64,000 bases of DNA from Gracilaria domingensis (lineage: Eukaryota > Rhodophyta > Florideophyceae > Gracilariales > Gracilariaceae): assembly GCA_022539475.1 (NCBI GenBank), contig VCMS01000217.1:31027-95026 (forward strand). The letters are read 5' to 3'. The notes below the pieces were generated by a model that was not told where the DNA came from, did not search any database, and worked only from the letters and a program-made list of their open reading frames with translations. A program made the translations under genes and the position numbers. Shown here piece after piece: positions 23,701-35,183 of this stretch; within the stretch, counting starts at the first letter, position 1; each line of letters starts with the position of its first letter.

Positions 23701-24578
23701 AGAGCAGCGACATCACGATCCACCGCGCAACGCGATGCAGAACAACCTGGAAGTCTGGGAAAACCTGCGGAGCAGGCACGAGCTGAGGAAAATGAAGTCC
23801 CGAGTGGCTGGGTAAGACCCAGCGGTACAGCCGTGAGAATGCCGGACACTCCGGGAAGAGTTCACGTCATGGACGGTACAACACCAAATACTGGGCATGA
23901 AATATCGGCGCAAGTGCAGCCGCACGCCGAGATCGCGAGATCGCAAGCCGCCGGCGGTGCCGATAGCCCCGGTAACCTGGAAGTAACCGTTCAGAACGGA
24001 AATTCGAGCAAGGAAGCTCAAGGGCCAGCGGCGCAGCCGTTGGAGGACACCTCTAACAGGAGGCGATTCTCCCGAGGGAGCTTGACAGCCAACCGTCGCT
24101 ACAGTCACGTGCACGCACGGTTGTAAAGCCACCAGAGGTGGAGCCTCACCTCGCCGCCGCAAGCGGTGAGCAAGCAGCTCCGCCAACACCGCCGAAGCGG
24201 AAGGATCCACGCCAACTGGCGGTACGCAGCGATATATCGAACGCATCTCCACGGAGGAAACTGGCCACGCAGAGCCAGGCGCGCACTGCTACCCCCGGCA
24301 CGGGAACCGCTCCCTCGCAAGGGTTGTCAGCCGATGAAGTAACCACAACAAGGCAAGGCCGGCAGGTGTACGTTCAAGAGTATATCGTCGACCGAATTAT
24401 CGGGCACTTCTGGGACCTGAAGGGTATCTTACAATACCACGGCCGTTGGTACAGCTATGGCCCATCGTCGGATACTGACCAACCAATCGAGCATTTACCG
24501 CGCTCGAAGGTCGTACAGTACCACCGCAACGCGGGAACGGCCACACCAGCGACGCTGGACAATGCCCAAGTGGGATAA
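20797..24578 (+). pseudogene. pol: pol 3' part of element C (RT to chromodomain)
   Basis: Continues the RT broken at 9020: TGSYRFKQM, LTNALATFQRVIDIL, a TAG, then YLDDIIVFSSNLDDH. RNase H (SVDTYSSDYQVGC, Asp of TDAS lost) has TAA and TAG where relatives have coding triplets. Integrase (21563-22813) has LWRYAKLGGHAGGRKLY, CTDCARN, EFVAIDILG, LLSDNGKQF and NGQVERY. A frameshift near 22700 leads to the C-terminal part with DGPHKVISV (22689-23138) and a long Pro/Ser/Thr spacer with APSKEGEEV (23164-24126). The chromodomain is at 24138-24578 (VQEYIVDRIIGHFW, YHGRWYSYGPSSDTDQP), more diverged than in A or B. Confidence 0.88.
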
Positions 24579-24962
24579 GGTTGCCGTGGAAACGGATGGA
24601 CATCATGATGGTAACACACGTCGTGCGACGGGAATTGAGCCCATACCACCTTGGTGGGATGTCCGCCGCATTGACGGTTCGACCGGCTCGCGCCGTGAGA
24701 ACACCGATTTTCGGAAAGAAGGCTCATGCCTGAGGGTTTTTCATCCAGCTCGCTGGTAACGCCATCACGGCCACACCATGAGCATGGTTTTTCCCCTCGG
24801 AAGGGTGCGTCTTTCGCAACGCATCCCATCGCATTGGCCGTCTGTGCCGGTAAGGAAGAAGGACACCGTCGAAGACGTGTATTAAGCAACGGGATATTTT
24901 ATCTCAAGGCTATACTAGTGTGATCAGGTAATTACCCACGCATGGGGAAGCTCGGCTCCCAA
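24579..24962. other. Gap between convergent pol and aORF of element C
   Basis: About 380 bp with no convincing reading frame. Only short inverted repeats are seen. The equivalent gap in B is of similar length. Confidence 0.4.
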
Positions 24963-25462
24963 TTACTGGCCGCCGCCATCGACCTCATCCTGAGGAGGAA
25001 TACCGCCAAGGCGTTGAGCCAAGGCATCCGCCATAGCGGTGACGTCTCCAGAGGCCGCACTAGTACCCAAATTCGCGCCGCGGAGGAAGCGAGCGATGAT
25101 CGCACCTTCGTTCAAACCCGCTGGCGGGAGACGAGCTGCAGCAGCCGCAACAGCGGGAAGAGCCGGCTGAACCAGAATCTGAGCCGGTGTGGGTACCGGA
25201 ACGGGAACCGGAGCGGGAACGACGAAGTCAGCCGCCGAGGCGGAGCCGAGAACCGGAGCAGAGCCGGCGCTCTCCCCCGCAGGGGTTGCGTCGATCCCTT
25301 CGATAATCTCGATGTCGTCGCCTCCCGTGTCCTCGGGCTGATTGTCCACCATTGGATCTCCCCCGAGGTACTCTCGGTAATACTCATCGGAGGTCACGAA
25401 CCCAGTTGGGTGATCAGCCGGCACGCGCTGGGGAGCAAAACGGAGCTCACCGGCTTCCTCAG
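24963..25462 (-). pseudogene. Antisense gene of element C, C-terminal segment
   Basis: Reads on the minus strand from the D insertion site: EEAGELRFAPQRV, DHPTGFVTSDEYY, an acidic stretch (DTGGDDIEIIEGID), a long Val/Pro/Ala stretch, then ARFLRGANLGTS and a Gly-rich end before the stop near 24963. It aligns with the C-terminal third of the B antisense protein. The preceding text lies beyond element D, at 33969-34704. The last five bases (25458-25462) are the D target duplication. Confidence 0.75.
25458..25462 (+). repeat. Target-site duplication of element D, left copy
   Basis: CTCAG immediately before the 5' LTR; identical to 33964-33968 after the 3' LTR. Confidence 0.9.
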
Positions 25463-26422
25463 TATGAAGCAAACCCTTTGGGGTCTCTTGGTTTTGTCGA
25501 CTCTTTTAAGGATCCGTACCTGGGTGATGAAGGTGTGGGTGAGTCATGGATATAATCCCTTCATGGGAGGAATGAACGCTGGTTCTACCTGACCTTTCTT
25601 AGGTGGACTGGGTTTTGACACCATTGCCTGGTGTGGAACACGCGGGATGTGTGTAGTATGCATGGGTGCATTGTACCATGAGGTACCCTGACAGTGGGTG
25701 AACCACGTGTATGGACCTCATGAGGTGTGCACTACTTTAGTTAATACTGTTAGTTTAATGTGTAGTTAGACCTACTTAGGTGAGCGCGACCTCGCCGTCG
25801 CGAGCGCTTAGTAAAGTCAACCAAGTCTCGCTTCGAGAACTGCCACTCTGAAGTGGGAACACTTGAGACTCATCTCTTGAGTGTGGGCCCTTGTCGTCGC
25901 TGCCCTTGCCGGTGCACAACTCCACACGGAGGGTCACCACAAGGGGTATCAGTGCGCAAACTCCCCTTGGGAAGCCTTAGGATCTCTGAATACCAGTGAG
26001 GGTTGACCTTTTGTTTATTTCTTATTCCTGAGTGCAGTACAGATTTCCGCCCCAGTATTGGGTTCTTTTGTTGTTTCTCTTTCGTTTTTCCCCGTCTTTC
26101 GGGCCTGTTGCCTGCTTGCGCACGGCCCTTGACTCCTCCTCTCTGGATCTTTTCTTTCCCTATTCCTTTTCGGGATACGCCCCGTCTTGGAGACTACAGT
26201 CTACTCTCTCGAGTTTCCCTACCTTTTCCCCATTTCTTTCTGGGGTTTTCGTATCTTTCTGGCTTCTCTTTTTCACCTCTGTAGGTTTTACCTGAGCCCA
26301 CTACTGGCTTTACACTCAGGTCCACGGTGGCAACAGAGGCTCTCCAGCCGAGCTTCCATCCCAACAGGGAGCAGGATCTCGAACGTTCTGTGCGTGTTTC
26401 TCGTTTCTGGGCTTGCACCACA
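25463..26422 (+). repeat. 5' LTR of element D
   Basis: Aligns end to end with 33006-33963, about 2% different by eye; the first bases TATGAAGC are a mutated TGTGGAGC. It contains GTACC/GGTAC (25673-25686), the palindrome ACCTCATGAGGT (25715-25726), a GCGAC/GTCGC hairpin followed by AGTAAA (25810-25815), a row of short hairpins (25830-25960) and a pyrimidine-rich tract (about 26000-26290). Confidence 0.95.
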
Positions 26423-26424
26423 AG

Positions 26425-26442
26425 TGGTCTTCCGACCTAGAA
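26425..26442 (+). promoter_or_regulatory. Primer-binding site of element D
   Basis: TGGTCTTCCGACCTAGAA, two bases after the LTR. It differs at one position from the site of B and F. Confidence 0.8.
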
Positions 26443-26630
26443 GAAGTCTTGATCGTTTGGAACACCTACAAGGTGTGGAATTGTTTTCTCTTTTTGAAGA
26501 AATTGAATTGTGGTTTGGAATACTCACTTTCGTGACTAGATTGCCTTCTGAAGGATTATCTCGTCGCTCTCCGCTTTTCGGAAGTCGTGTTTGGCGCTTT
26601 TTCTGACCGCGTTTTCGGTTCATCGACATC

Positions 26631-27941
26631 ATGTTTTTGTGGTCACTGGGTGACACCGATAACGATTCTACTCGTTCTGGGATTACTGTTGAGTCTCCGC
26701 ATTCGGATTCATGCTGCGCTTCCCAAGGGATTGGTGTTGAAGAAGTTTCATCCGATTGCCGGAAAGTTTTGTCCGTTTCGTCGGTACCCAAAGCCGGGTG
26801 GTCTATTGATCCTAAGCATGTGGATCATGACTCATCCGACTCTCGGAATATCGACCCTGTTGTGTTCTCCAGGTTGGAGGCAACCACCAGAAGTTTGGTA
26901 TTTGGTCAAGGCTCCGTGGTGGAGATGCTGCTGAATCTCAGACGAGAGGTTTCTGATCTCAAACTCCGAGAGTTGTCAGCAGATGTTCGTGAGTTGCAAG
27001 TCAATGTTGCCTCCATTCTTGAGGGTTTCGCTTCATCAAAAACCTCATTTGAGGATCTTACTGTGAAGTTACACCGTATTGGTGAACGCCTGGAATTATT
27101 GGAGACATCTACTAGGCGCCATGGTAGTTTCTCCGATTCGTCGGTTGTTGGGCATCGTTCTCGTAAGAGATCTGCTTCTTCTCGGAGTTCAACATCGGAT
27201 AGTGACTCATCCTCTACGAATTCTAGTTCATCACACATCTCATTAGATACAGAATTCCGTCCACGGAAGAGTTTCAAGCGTTCCCATTTACACGGTAGTG
27301 ACTCTCGAAAGAGATTGAAGAAACGTTGCACCAAGCCAGCAGGTATTGTTTCTGTTCACCGCAAGTCGGTTCAGTCTCATGTGAGTAGGTCTCACACGGA
27401 GACGTCCGCGTCAGACGCATCTTCATCCTCTTTGGATTTGAACTGGTACGAGAACTGGCAGCGTGCGCTTGCTCAGTTGAAGTCTACCCATGATTCTGGG
27501 TTGTCTCCTTAACAGGAAGTTCATCCAAGGCCGTCATCGCTGGTGGAGAATGATCCCGGTTTGTACGTGGAACGTACCCATGTTAGGGTTCGAAGAGATG
27601 CTTCTGCGATGGATTCCTTTGAGTACACAACACCTGTAGTGAGGTACACGACGCCGCAACGACATGTGCACGTTCGTCATTATGATGAACAGACCACGTT
27701 GATGTGTTACGCTTGCCAACAAGTCGGTCACACAACATCGCAGTGCACGCTCTCTAGTCGGGAGAGGTCAAACCATGTGGGTTATTATGAACGGCTCCCA
27801 CCTGTCGAAGGTGTGAGACAAGATTCTCCCTTGGAAACCCAAGAAAGGGTGGAAGGATTCTTACCCGCAGCCGGGGATTTTTCAGTTCCCCAGGATAGAT
27901 TACACCAGAGTCATTTGGTGAAACCTTCTCCAAAAAACTGA
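26631..27941 (+). pseudogene. gag: Reduced gag of element D (no capsid), one in-frame stop
   Basis: ATG at 26631. A Ser-rich start and a coiled coil at about residues 80-165 (MLLNLRREVSDLKLRELSAD and following heptads) resemble the N-terminus of B gag. A long Ser/Asp/Arg-rich linker follows. At 27510-27512 a TAA breaks the frame. The same frame resumes at 27543 and carries a perfect zinc knuckle, CYACQQVGHTTSQC, before ending Lys-Asn-TGA. The ~240-residue capsid region present in A, B and F is absent. The product could still bind RNA and co-assemble with a helper gag through the coiled coil (inference). Confidence 0.8.
27932..27938 (+). promoter_or_regulatory. Candidate -1 frameshift heptamer, element D
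   Basis: A AAA AAC, a consensus X XXY YYZ heptamer in the gag frame, directly before TGA (27939-27941). The following protease frame is -1 and open from the site. A CTCCC/GGGAG stem (27952-27956 with 27961-27965) lies 13 bases downstream. Confidence 0.75.
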
Positions 27942-29527
27942 TTTCGGGAGCCTCCCATACGGGAGAGGTGCCCTTTGAAGAGGGGTCATTGACGCCTGAG
28001 GCATCACGGCCCCGCTCCCAGATGAAGATCCTTCCTAGGAAAATATCTTTGTCCCGTGCGGATTCGCACCCTGAGATGGGTCAACTGGTTCGGCCGTGGA
28101 TACGGAAGGGTAATCCGAAGTATCCGGAACGCGTGATGATGCTCTCGAAGTCTCGAAGAGAAGTTACAAAGTTAACGCTGATATCGGGTTCTCACACCAT
28201 CTCATAGTTCGTCGTATCGCTCTACTTGACACCGGAGCCGGTCCCAACTGTATACGGGAATCGTTCCTGTCAAAGGAGTGTCGTGAATTTATCCGTTACG
28301 GTCCCCTGATTGAAATCGCTGATGCGAGTAATCACCGCATTGTTACGCTGGGTATTGTATCAATGATGGTTCGTTTAGGAATGACCGCTGTGTCGGTTGA
28401 TTTTGTTGTTTGCAAGACGCTTGCTGCACCGATTGTTCTCGGTTGTGATTCCTGTGATCTCCATGTGGAGCCGATCAAACCCTGACTTTCACGGGTGGAG
28501 TTGGTTGACGGTTCGTCAGTTCCATTTGCTGGAAAACCGTGGGAACGGGCGAAGAAGCGGTCTGATCGAAACGCCGCACCGTTACCCCCTGCTCAGTAGT
28601 ATGTGTCACCAATTACTGGTTCATCGAAGCTACGCGTTCGTGCGTTTGTGAGGATTCGTCCGATGTCCCAAGCTTGGGTTACTGTCTCAACGGAGATGCG
28701 TGGACTCTTAACGATTGATCATCTGCCCTCTCTTTTAGAGAAATATGGTCTTGCAGTTGCCCAAGGCATTGCCCTTTGCGAAGGTGGAAAACTTTTTCAG
28801 CTGCTGATTGCGAACTTTTCGAATTCGTTCCAGACGTTGCAGAACCAACAGGTGGTGGGTCAAGTTACTTGGCACCCACAGGGTACTTTTGCAACGGAGC
28901 AGAATGTTTCCGATGTCGTTGGTTTGTCCTATACAGAGGAGGCTGATGAAATGAACTCCCTTTGGGATGCGAAGACATCGACGCACGCTAAAGTTGACGC
29001 ACGTACGGAATGGCTTGTTCCTAAACAGGATTCGAAGTTGAATACCGCCTCCGGGTGTGGAAGTTTTGAACAGATGAAGTCTGGTTTTCTACTTGAATTT
29101 ATGACCAATCTTTGGTTGTCAATGGTTGATGCAGTGAAGCAGCGAACTCGTCTGAGTTTTGTACCATTCGTACGGTCCTTTTGCAATGCGCCGTACCAGT
29201 CGTTCTGTTTAACCAGTTGTGGTTGTTCCTATGAAGGACAGTTCTCTCCAGTTCTGTCTGGATTATCGTAATGTTGCTCCCAACGTTTCGGGAATTTTCC
29301 ACTTGAAACCCGTGAAGAACGGTGTGTACCCTGAATTTGGGTTTGTTTTCGATGATTCGCCGACGGATGTTCGGGAGAACCCATTGAGCGTAATAGCGTT
29401 GAACTCAAATGAGTCAGGTGAAGCTCCATTTGGAGATCTTGACACCGCTGAAACGGTTGGTATCTCTGAGGGATTTTCGCAACTCTTCTGGATGTACCCA
29501 CTGGACGAGATGCACCAGCAGGGTTAG
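27939..29527 (+). pseudogene. Protease-linker remnant of pol, element D
   Basis: From the frameshift: a short linker (GEVPFEEGSLTPEASRPRSQ), RPWIRKGNPKYPERVMML, then a one-base shift near 28150. The protease has LLDTGAGPNCIRES and IVLGCDSCD, with a stop after VEPIKP at about 28485. The post-protease linker (28603-29271) has KLRVRAFVRIRP, QLLIANFSNSFQ and SFVPFVRSF. After another shift the first RT motif appears (VVPMKDSSLQFCLDYRNV), and homology to RT ends there. E has the same end point, so the RT-RH-IN deletion is ancestral to both. Confidence 0.8.
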
Positions 29528-30453
29528 TCAAGTTCGAACCCGTCGCTGAGGGTACAGCTGCACAAGTTGTATCCCTGTTGGGAAGTGAAAGTGTGGATCG
29601 GAAACCAACCACTGGTAATCTGGTTGCTGATCAACCTGTGGAAGATTCGGGTCCACCCAGTGAATCTCAAGGAGAGGAACTACGCTTGGACACCGGCATG
29701 GGTTGATGCCTTGTTCTTTTCGTAAGGAGAAGTTTGGCTGATTGCTTGTGACTCGATTTCTGAGTTAATCACTGTTTGTTCACCGTGGGATTGTTCTTCT
29801 CTTTCAAGATCTGGTTCCTGTAGAAGGAAAAGTGATGAAACTCGCAGGTTTGCGTCTTTTTTTCGGTTTACACCCTACGTGAATGATATCAGATGCTTTC
29901 GATTTGTTTACCTGGTGGTTTTTTCACCGGACTTGCCGGGGTATGCATCCCCGCTTGCACGGTTTTTCCCATCGTGGGAGATTGTTTCGTCTCATTTGAG
30001 AAGTCTCCGAATCGAGAAGTATCTTTTGTTCTGAACTCTCACGAGTTATTTCTGTTTTGCTACGTGGTAACGTTTTTTGAACTCTTGCTGAGTAGTTACC
30101 ACTGTTTTTGGTTATCGTTGTTCTACACATGCCACGTTGGGTGAATCTCCAGGTTTGGATTGATGCAATGGTACTGGGCTAAAATGGACTTTGCCCTTCA
30201 CCGTAGGTATCCGAATATTGGATTGAAACGATTGAACCGGTTATGTGTCTGTTTGGGTTACTCATTGGAGTTTCGTTCTACTGACTGAATTACCTTTGTC
30301 AGGTCTTTCACCAATTTCGAACCGCCCCGGTAATGGTTGACTACCTTTTCGATGGTTACACTCTATGGGTTTGGAATCTACGATGGAAGTTGTTCTGATC
30401 ACTCCCATGGAGTTACCCCACCCACCCTTTGTGGTACTACCACCCGTGGTGGC

Positions 30454-30478
30454 TCCGCCTAAGGAGGGGGAGGGAGAT
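30454..30478 (+). promoter_or_regulatory. Internal polypurine motif (possible central PPT), element D
   Basis: GCTCC, then GCCTAAGGAGGGGGAGGG. It nearly repeats the terminal PPT of C (GCCTAAGGAGGGGGAGA). Equivalent motifs occur in B (16218-16243), C (23365-23389) and E (49856-49879). Confidence 0.45.
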
Positions 30479-31263
30479 GGCGAAACCGCTTTGGTTTAAT
30501 CGGCGTCGCTGTTTACTCCATTCTGTGGAGGCAATCTTGTTCGAGAGATGGTATTTTACTGACCGCAATCGGTGGTGTTGAGTCACTAAATGTCCATCAT
30601 GGATGCGTCACCCACATCGTGCGGGCTGTTATCACTCTCGTTATTGAGTTTCTAACCCTCGATTGGGAAGATATCGCTGAGTTATGGACGCTCCCGTTCG
30701 GGATCTTTATGTGGTACCACTCATGATAACGCTCGGTTGTCACGTCGAATCGCTACCATCATCATGGTGTTGAACCCGTTTCATGGGTCGCGTTGTTGCT
30801 TACCAGTCGCTGCACGCGCTGCTGGTTGGTATTCATGAAAACCCCAGTTGGGTTATACATACTGATGGTGGAGAACCCTGGCAGGGTGATGTTCAACTGA
30901 CTCCGCTCGGTTCGGATATCGCTGCGCTTTCACCAGATATGTGGCGTCTGTGCTGTCCCTTGCGCACCCACTGGGTGGCTTCTACCAAACGCTCTGTCAC
31001 CCTTTTGGGTCAGGGAGATTTTCGCTCCGATACGCCGGATTAGGCCACGCATGCCGCGCGAGACTCTAAGAAGTGAGAAGAAATAACCTGCGCAAGGTAT
31101 AACTGGGCAACAACCGGTCTCTGTACGCTGCACGACAGCAAGAAGTTTAGACCCAGTTGCGGGTGAAGAATGAGGCGCGCTACCCAAAGAGGTGAGAAGA
31201 CATGGCACCCTGTGCTTGGTTTAAGTACATCGCAATCGGTTCATATTGAAGTGCCGCAGTGCA

Positions 31264-31279
31264 GCGCGCGCGCGCGCGC
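31264..31279. repeat. Alternating GC run
   Basis: Sixteen bases of strict GC alternation, a Z-DNA-prone sequence, in the non-coding part of element D. Confidence 0.8.
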
Positions 31280-32606
31280 ACCGGCGGCAGGTCAAAAATT
31301 TAATTTTTTGGAGTGCAAACCATCCCTCGTGCATGCCACGTACTGTGCAGCATCTTGGTTCCAGCCCTGGCGGGCGCGCCAAATTAATTTATTTGATTTT
31401 TCGGTGTGCCACGGCGCGTGGGCACTCCGCGAACGGATGTAGGTGCACATGGCCACTTGGCACTGTACTCACCCAATCGGGTTGCGTGGCACTGCTCCAC
31501 GTGTCGGAGTGCAGAACCAATGATATGGTGTGGCATTGCTGTGATGTCGTGCGGACTCCAGGACCGTTATGGTGGACATGGTGAGTGTTGCGACACCCAC
31601 CATGGGTTCTGTGAAGCACAGTGAAGTGTTTCTAACTGAAACAACGGTGCTGAATTCGACTATGACCACCGTTTTGGTCTCTGAGGTCATTATCACTCAA
31701 TGAAGTGGACAAAACAAACAATTTCGTTCATTTAATGGCCCAGAGGGAGAGGCAGTTACGTTTTGCAGCCTGTCAACCGTGGAGGTCGCATGCGAGTAAC
31801 TCTGTGCGGAAAATGACGAGCCTACCGCAAGTCCTCAGTTGGTAACGCAGCGTTGTAACCTCATGAGGTGTCAGTTAGGGTGTCGTACAGCACCAAATCT
31901 GGTATTCGACGACGACATTCGAAAACGTAATTTCCGTTGGAAGAACCACACAGCGGTGTGTATCGTGCAACCACTGTGGTTTGCCGGTGCGAACTCATCT
32001 TGAGTGAATGTGGGCGGGGATGCGATGGAACATGTTTTACTCTGGATGAGTGCAGGGCTCTGATATGCCTCCGGCAAAAACCGGATGCATCTCGGAAACG
32101 AGTGTGGACATGGAAAGAACCCAGTTGAACGGTGATGCAATGAAGATGTCACTCGAACTCAACTGAGTTGTGATCCCGTTCTTAGGGGTGTAACGTTATT
32201 CACTCCTCTGAGTACCACGTCGTGGGACAACCATTCGACTGGTTAAATTGCACCGAATCCTGGTAGATGGCTACAATAAGAAATCTTTTGCACCCTGTTT
32301 CGGGTTCTGCTGTGTGAATCCTTTCCGATCAGGAGGTCGCTCGCGCGCCCTATGTGGGTCACATGGAGTGAAGTGTGACGCCATGGAGGCGTCTGGAACC
32401 AGCTCTCTGGTGGTGAATACTGAACTGGTATTGGACTAAACCGTGATTCGGTGGATGGGTGTATGAAGTCGGATATGTTTTGCACCAACCGGTAATCGGT
32501 ACGAACTCTGGAGAAGTACTTTATCAGGTATGTGGCGCTCGAGTGAATGGCTCTATTATGGAAACCGAATGTCGGTGATGCTGTGCCACCCCATTGGGGC
32601 TTTGTT

Positions 32607-32655
32607 GGTTCCTACTTTATCTGGATTAGGAGGAACCTTCGAAGGTTCGCGAACC
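32607..32655. repeat. Interlocking palindromes in element D
   Basis: GGTTCCT (32607-32613) pairs with AGGAACC (32631-32637). This overlaps the palindrome AACCTTCGAAGGTT (32634-32647), which overlaps GGTTCGCGAACC (32644-32655). The arms are mutually exclusive, as in a switchable fold. Confidence 0.7.
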
Positions 32656-32992
32656 TAGACGGGTGTGAAAGCAGATTGCTAGAATCGGGGTGGAACTCCG
32701 GCAGGAATGGAACCTCACAGGTGTAACAGAAATCCCATGCGGGAGTATGTTCGAGACTTTGGGACGTTCATTGCCGTTAGAAAGGGAGACCTTATGCATG
32801 GTGTGACCTTGACTATCGTATGACTCCTAAAAAGGACGGAACTCTGCTGGAGATCAGAAGCCAGAGCACCGCACGCGGTTTGGGGGATGGACATTCTGGA
32901 AACCGAACACTCGCTGTGGTTGTTGGTCGATACTCATTTGAGTGATGTCGTTGTCGTTGGACTTCCGCCTGCGGACGTATGCACCCTTGGAT

Positions 32993-33005
32993 AAGGAGGG
33001 GGATA
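32993..33005 (+). promoter_or_regulatory. Polypurine tract of element D
   Basis: AAGGAGGGGGATA directly before the 3' LTR. Confidence 0.85.
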
Positions 33006-33963
33006 TGTGGAGCAAACCATTTGGGGTCTCTTGGTTTTGTCGACTCTTTTAAGGATCCGTACCTGGGTGATGAAGGTGTGGGTGAGTCATGGATATGATC
33101 CCTTCATGGGAGGAATGAACGCTGGTTCTACCTGACCTTTCTTAGGTGGACTGGGTTTTGACACCATTGCCTGGTGTGGAACACGCGGGATGTGTGTAGT
33201 ATGCATGGGTGCATTGTACCATGAGGTACCCTGACAGTGGGTGAACCACGTGTATGGACCTCATGAGGTGTGCACTACTTTAGTTAATACTGTTAGTTTA
33301 ATGTGTAGTTAGACCTACTTAGGTGAGCGCGATCTCGCCGTCGCGAGCGCTTAGTAAAGTCAACCAAGCCTCGCTTCGAGGACTGCCACTCTGAAGTGGG
33401 AACACTTGAGACTCATCTCTTGAGTGTGGGCCCTTGTCGTCGCTGCCCTTGCCGGTGCACAACTCCACACGGAGGGTCACCACAAGTGGTATCAGGCGCA
33501 ACTCCCCTTGAGAAGCTTTAGGATCTCTGAATACCAGTGAGGGTTGACCTTTTGTTTGTTTCTTATTCCTGAGTGCAGGACAGATTTCCGCCCCAGTATT
33601 GGGTTCTTTTGTTGTTTCTCTTTCGTTTTTCCCCGTCTTTCGGGCCTGTTGTCTGCTTGCGCACGGCCCTTGACTCCTCTTCTCTGGATCTTTTCTTTCC
33701 CTTTTCCTTTTCGGGCTACGCCCCCTCTTGGAGACTACAGTCTACTCTCTCGAGTTTCCCTACCTTTTCCCCATTTCTTTCTGGGGTTTTCGTATCTTTC
33801 TGGCTTCTCTTTTTCACCTCTGTAGGTTTTACCTGAGCCCACTACTGGCTTTACACTCAGGTCCACGGTGGCAACAGAGGCTCTCCAGCCGAGCTTCCAT
33901 CCCAACAGGGAGCAGGATCTCGAACGTTCTGTGCGTGTTTCTCGTTTCTGGGCTTGCACCACA
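33006..33963 (+). repeat. 3' LTR of element D
   Basis: Starts TGTGGAGCAAACC and ends GCACCACA; pairs with 25463-26422. Confidence 0.95.
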
Positions 33964-33968
33964 CTCAG
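33964..33968 (+). repeat. Target-site duplication of element D, right copy
   Basis: CTCAG, identical to 25458-25462. Confidence 0.9.
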
Positions 33969-34704
33969 CGGTAATCTCCCGATAATCCTACGGGTCGAAA
34001 AAGACGTAATCGCCCGCAAGAGCGGTATTTCTTCCCAGACCTGGGCCGTACCCACCCGTGTTTGGGGAGTCTCCACGACTACTCTGAGACAGAGGCACTT
34101 CGGTCCAGTCGACACTATCGATATAATCGAGAAGGCTCAACACCTCGTCGTTGTTTGCACGACCCCCGAGGGGGACTTTAAAGTCCAAACTTCGGATGGC
34201 CGCCCGTACACGGGGAGGAATGAACCACAGCCGATACTGGTCGTATGCCTCTGCGAGGATAAACGCCGCGGTGCGGACAGCCCGCTCGGTGACGACAACC
34301 GACCACAACCCAGTTCTGGGATCTCTGAGCAGGTATGAACCTAAGTAGGTGAATACCGGGGGCAACTCGATGTAGCACCCCCGGCACGCCTCGAGGTAGC
34401 TCCACCACTCTGGTAGAGAAACATAGCGACCCTATCCGTGCGCCGTCGCGATGTGGCGGATTTCCAAGTTCTGATACGAAGCGAAGTACCCAAGTTGGGA
34501 TCGGGACCGCCTCTCATGGCGGATGAAGTTCTGAAGGAAGTTGGACCGCGAGCGGCGCGGAAGATAACGAAACTCAGCCCAAAGAATCGGTCGCGTCCAG
34601 CACATTTCTTCCTGCCGTGCAACGGGTATACCTCTCCAGGCGCAGGTTTCCAATTCCGCTAAGCGGTCGCAGTAACTAATTTCCCCGCGGGTGCGGTAAT
34701 AGGC
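33969..34704 (-). pseudogene. Antisense gene of element C, middle segment
   Basis: Read from 34704 down: YRTRGEISYCDRLAELE, CWTRPILWAEFRYLPRRSRS, LGYFASYQNLEIRHIA, then after a stop and shift the ELPPVFTYLGSYLL block, GLWSVVVTERAVRTAAFIL, RSLDFKVPLGG, SQ..RG and GDYVFFDP with a TAG. These blocks match the B antisense protein in the same order. The upstream part lies beyond element F (45061-45771), the downstream part beyond element D (24963-25462). The five bases 34700-34704 are the F target duplication. Confidence 0.75.
34700..34704 (+). repeat. Target-site duplication of element F, left copy
   Basis: TAGGC; identical to 45056-45060. Confidence 0.9.
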
Positions 34705-35170
34705 TGTAGTATAGTGGCACGGGTCACTAACCACGGGGAGGAATGGTCCAAAGGATGAGGGCCAACGGCGAGACCACTGGTAAAGAGGTGCAATGGGCGA
34801 GCGCTATCTGTCGTGCCTACAGGAAAGGGCGAGCGACGTAGCGATGGCTTGAGAACCTGAATGGTGTTGGTACTTACTAACCTGAGGGTCAAGTAGCTGC
34901 CAAGACGGTCTCTTACTTTACCACAGGAGGGAGGCGCAGCTCGAGCGGCCTAAGTATCGCCCGCGAGGCGCCTCAACCTCAGGAGTGGTGCAGTGTAACG
35001 CAATGCACCACGTGTACCACCTAAACTACCTATGGTACAAGTACTAATAGTCAGAAATTAAATAGCCATTGAGGCCTCCCCAAACTACACGTGTCCCGTC
35101 TGTCGGAGCTCAGCGCCAATCCCAGCAGTGATGGAGGCCGGTATCCTAATGAAGGGTGTATAATACTACA
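34705..35170 (-). repeat. 3' LTR of element F
   Basis: 466 bp, pair of 44590-45055. On the element sense strand a GAGGCGC...GCGCCTC hairpin precedes a TAAAGTAAG stretch, recalling the hairpin-AGTAAA layout of the other LTRs. Confidence 0.95.
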
Positions 35171-35183
35171 TATCCCTCCGCCT
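35171..35183 (-). promoter_or_regulatory. Polypurine tract of element F
   Basis: Minus strand AGGCGGAGGGATA directly before the 3' LTR. The 305 bp from here to the aORF start at 35489 hold no other clear feature. Confidence 0.75.

Larger units (their letters stand above)
29528..32992. other. Long non-coding 3' region of element D
   Basis: About 3.5 kb without a supported gene on either strand; all frames are short. It holds an internal polypurine motif (30454-30478), a CG run (31264-31279), a stretch with CACGTG and CCAAT-like boxes (about 31400-31620) and many short inverted repeats, densest at 32607-32655. It may be filler that keeps genome length for packaging (inference). Confidence 0.6.
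25463..33963 (+). mobile_element. Element D: non-autonomous gypsy-type element (gag-protease only)
   Basis: LTRs of 960 and 958 bp flank an internal region with a primer-binding site, a reduced gag, a consensus A AAA AAC frameshift site, protease and linker, the first few residues of RT, and then about 3.5 kb without a gene. No capsid, RT core, RNase H, integrase, chromodomain or aORF is seen. The target duplication is perfect. LTR ends, PBS and PPT match the autonomous elements B and C, so mobilisation in trans is likely. It is inserted in the antisense gene of C. E (46241-54057) has the same plan. Confidence 0.9.

Noticed and set aside
22848-23849. 333-codon minus-strand frame opposite the pol spacer of C (and a similar one at 16163-16696 in B)
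   Set aside because: It lies exactly opposite the low-complexity spacer of pol. The B and C versions do not show conserved protein blocks, unlike the true antisense gene further downstream.
26003-26284. 93-codon Phe/Leu/Ser-rich frame in both LTRs of D, and hydrophobic frames in the LTRs of E
   Set aside because: The frames follow from the pyrimidine-rich tract (TTC/TTT/CTT codons). Being open in both LTR copies only reflects LTR identity.
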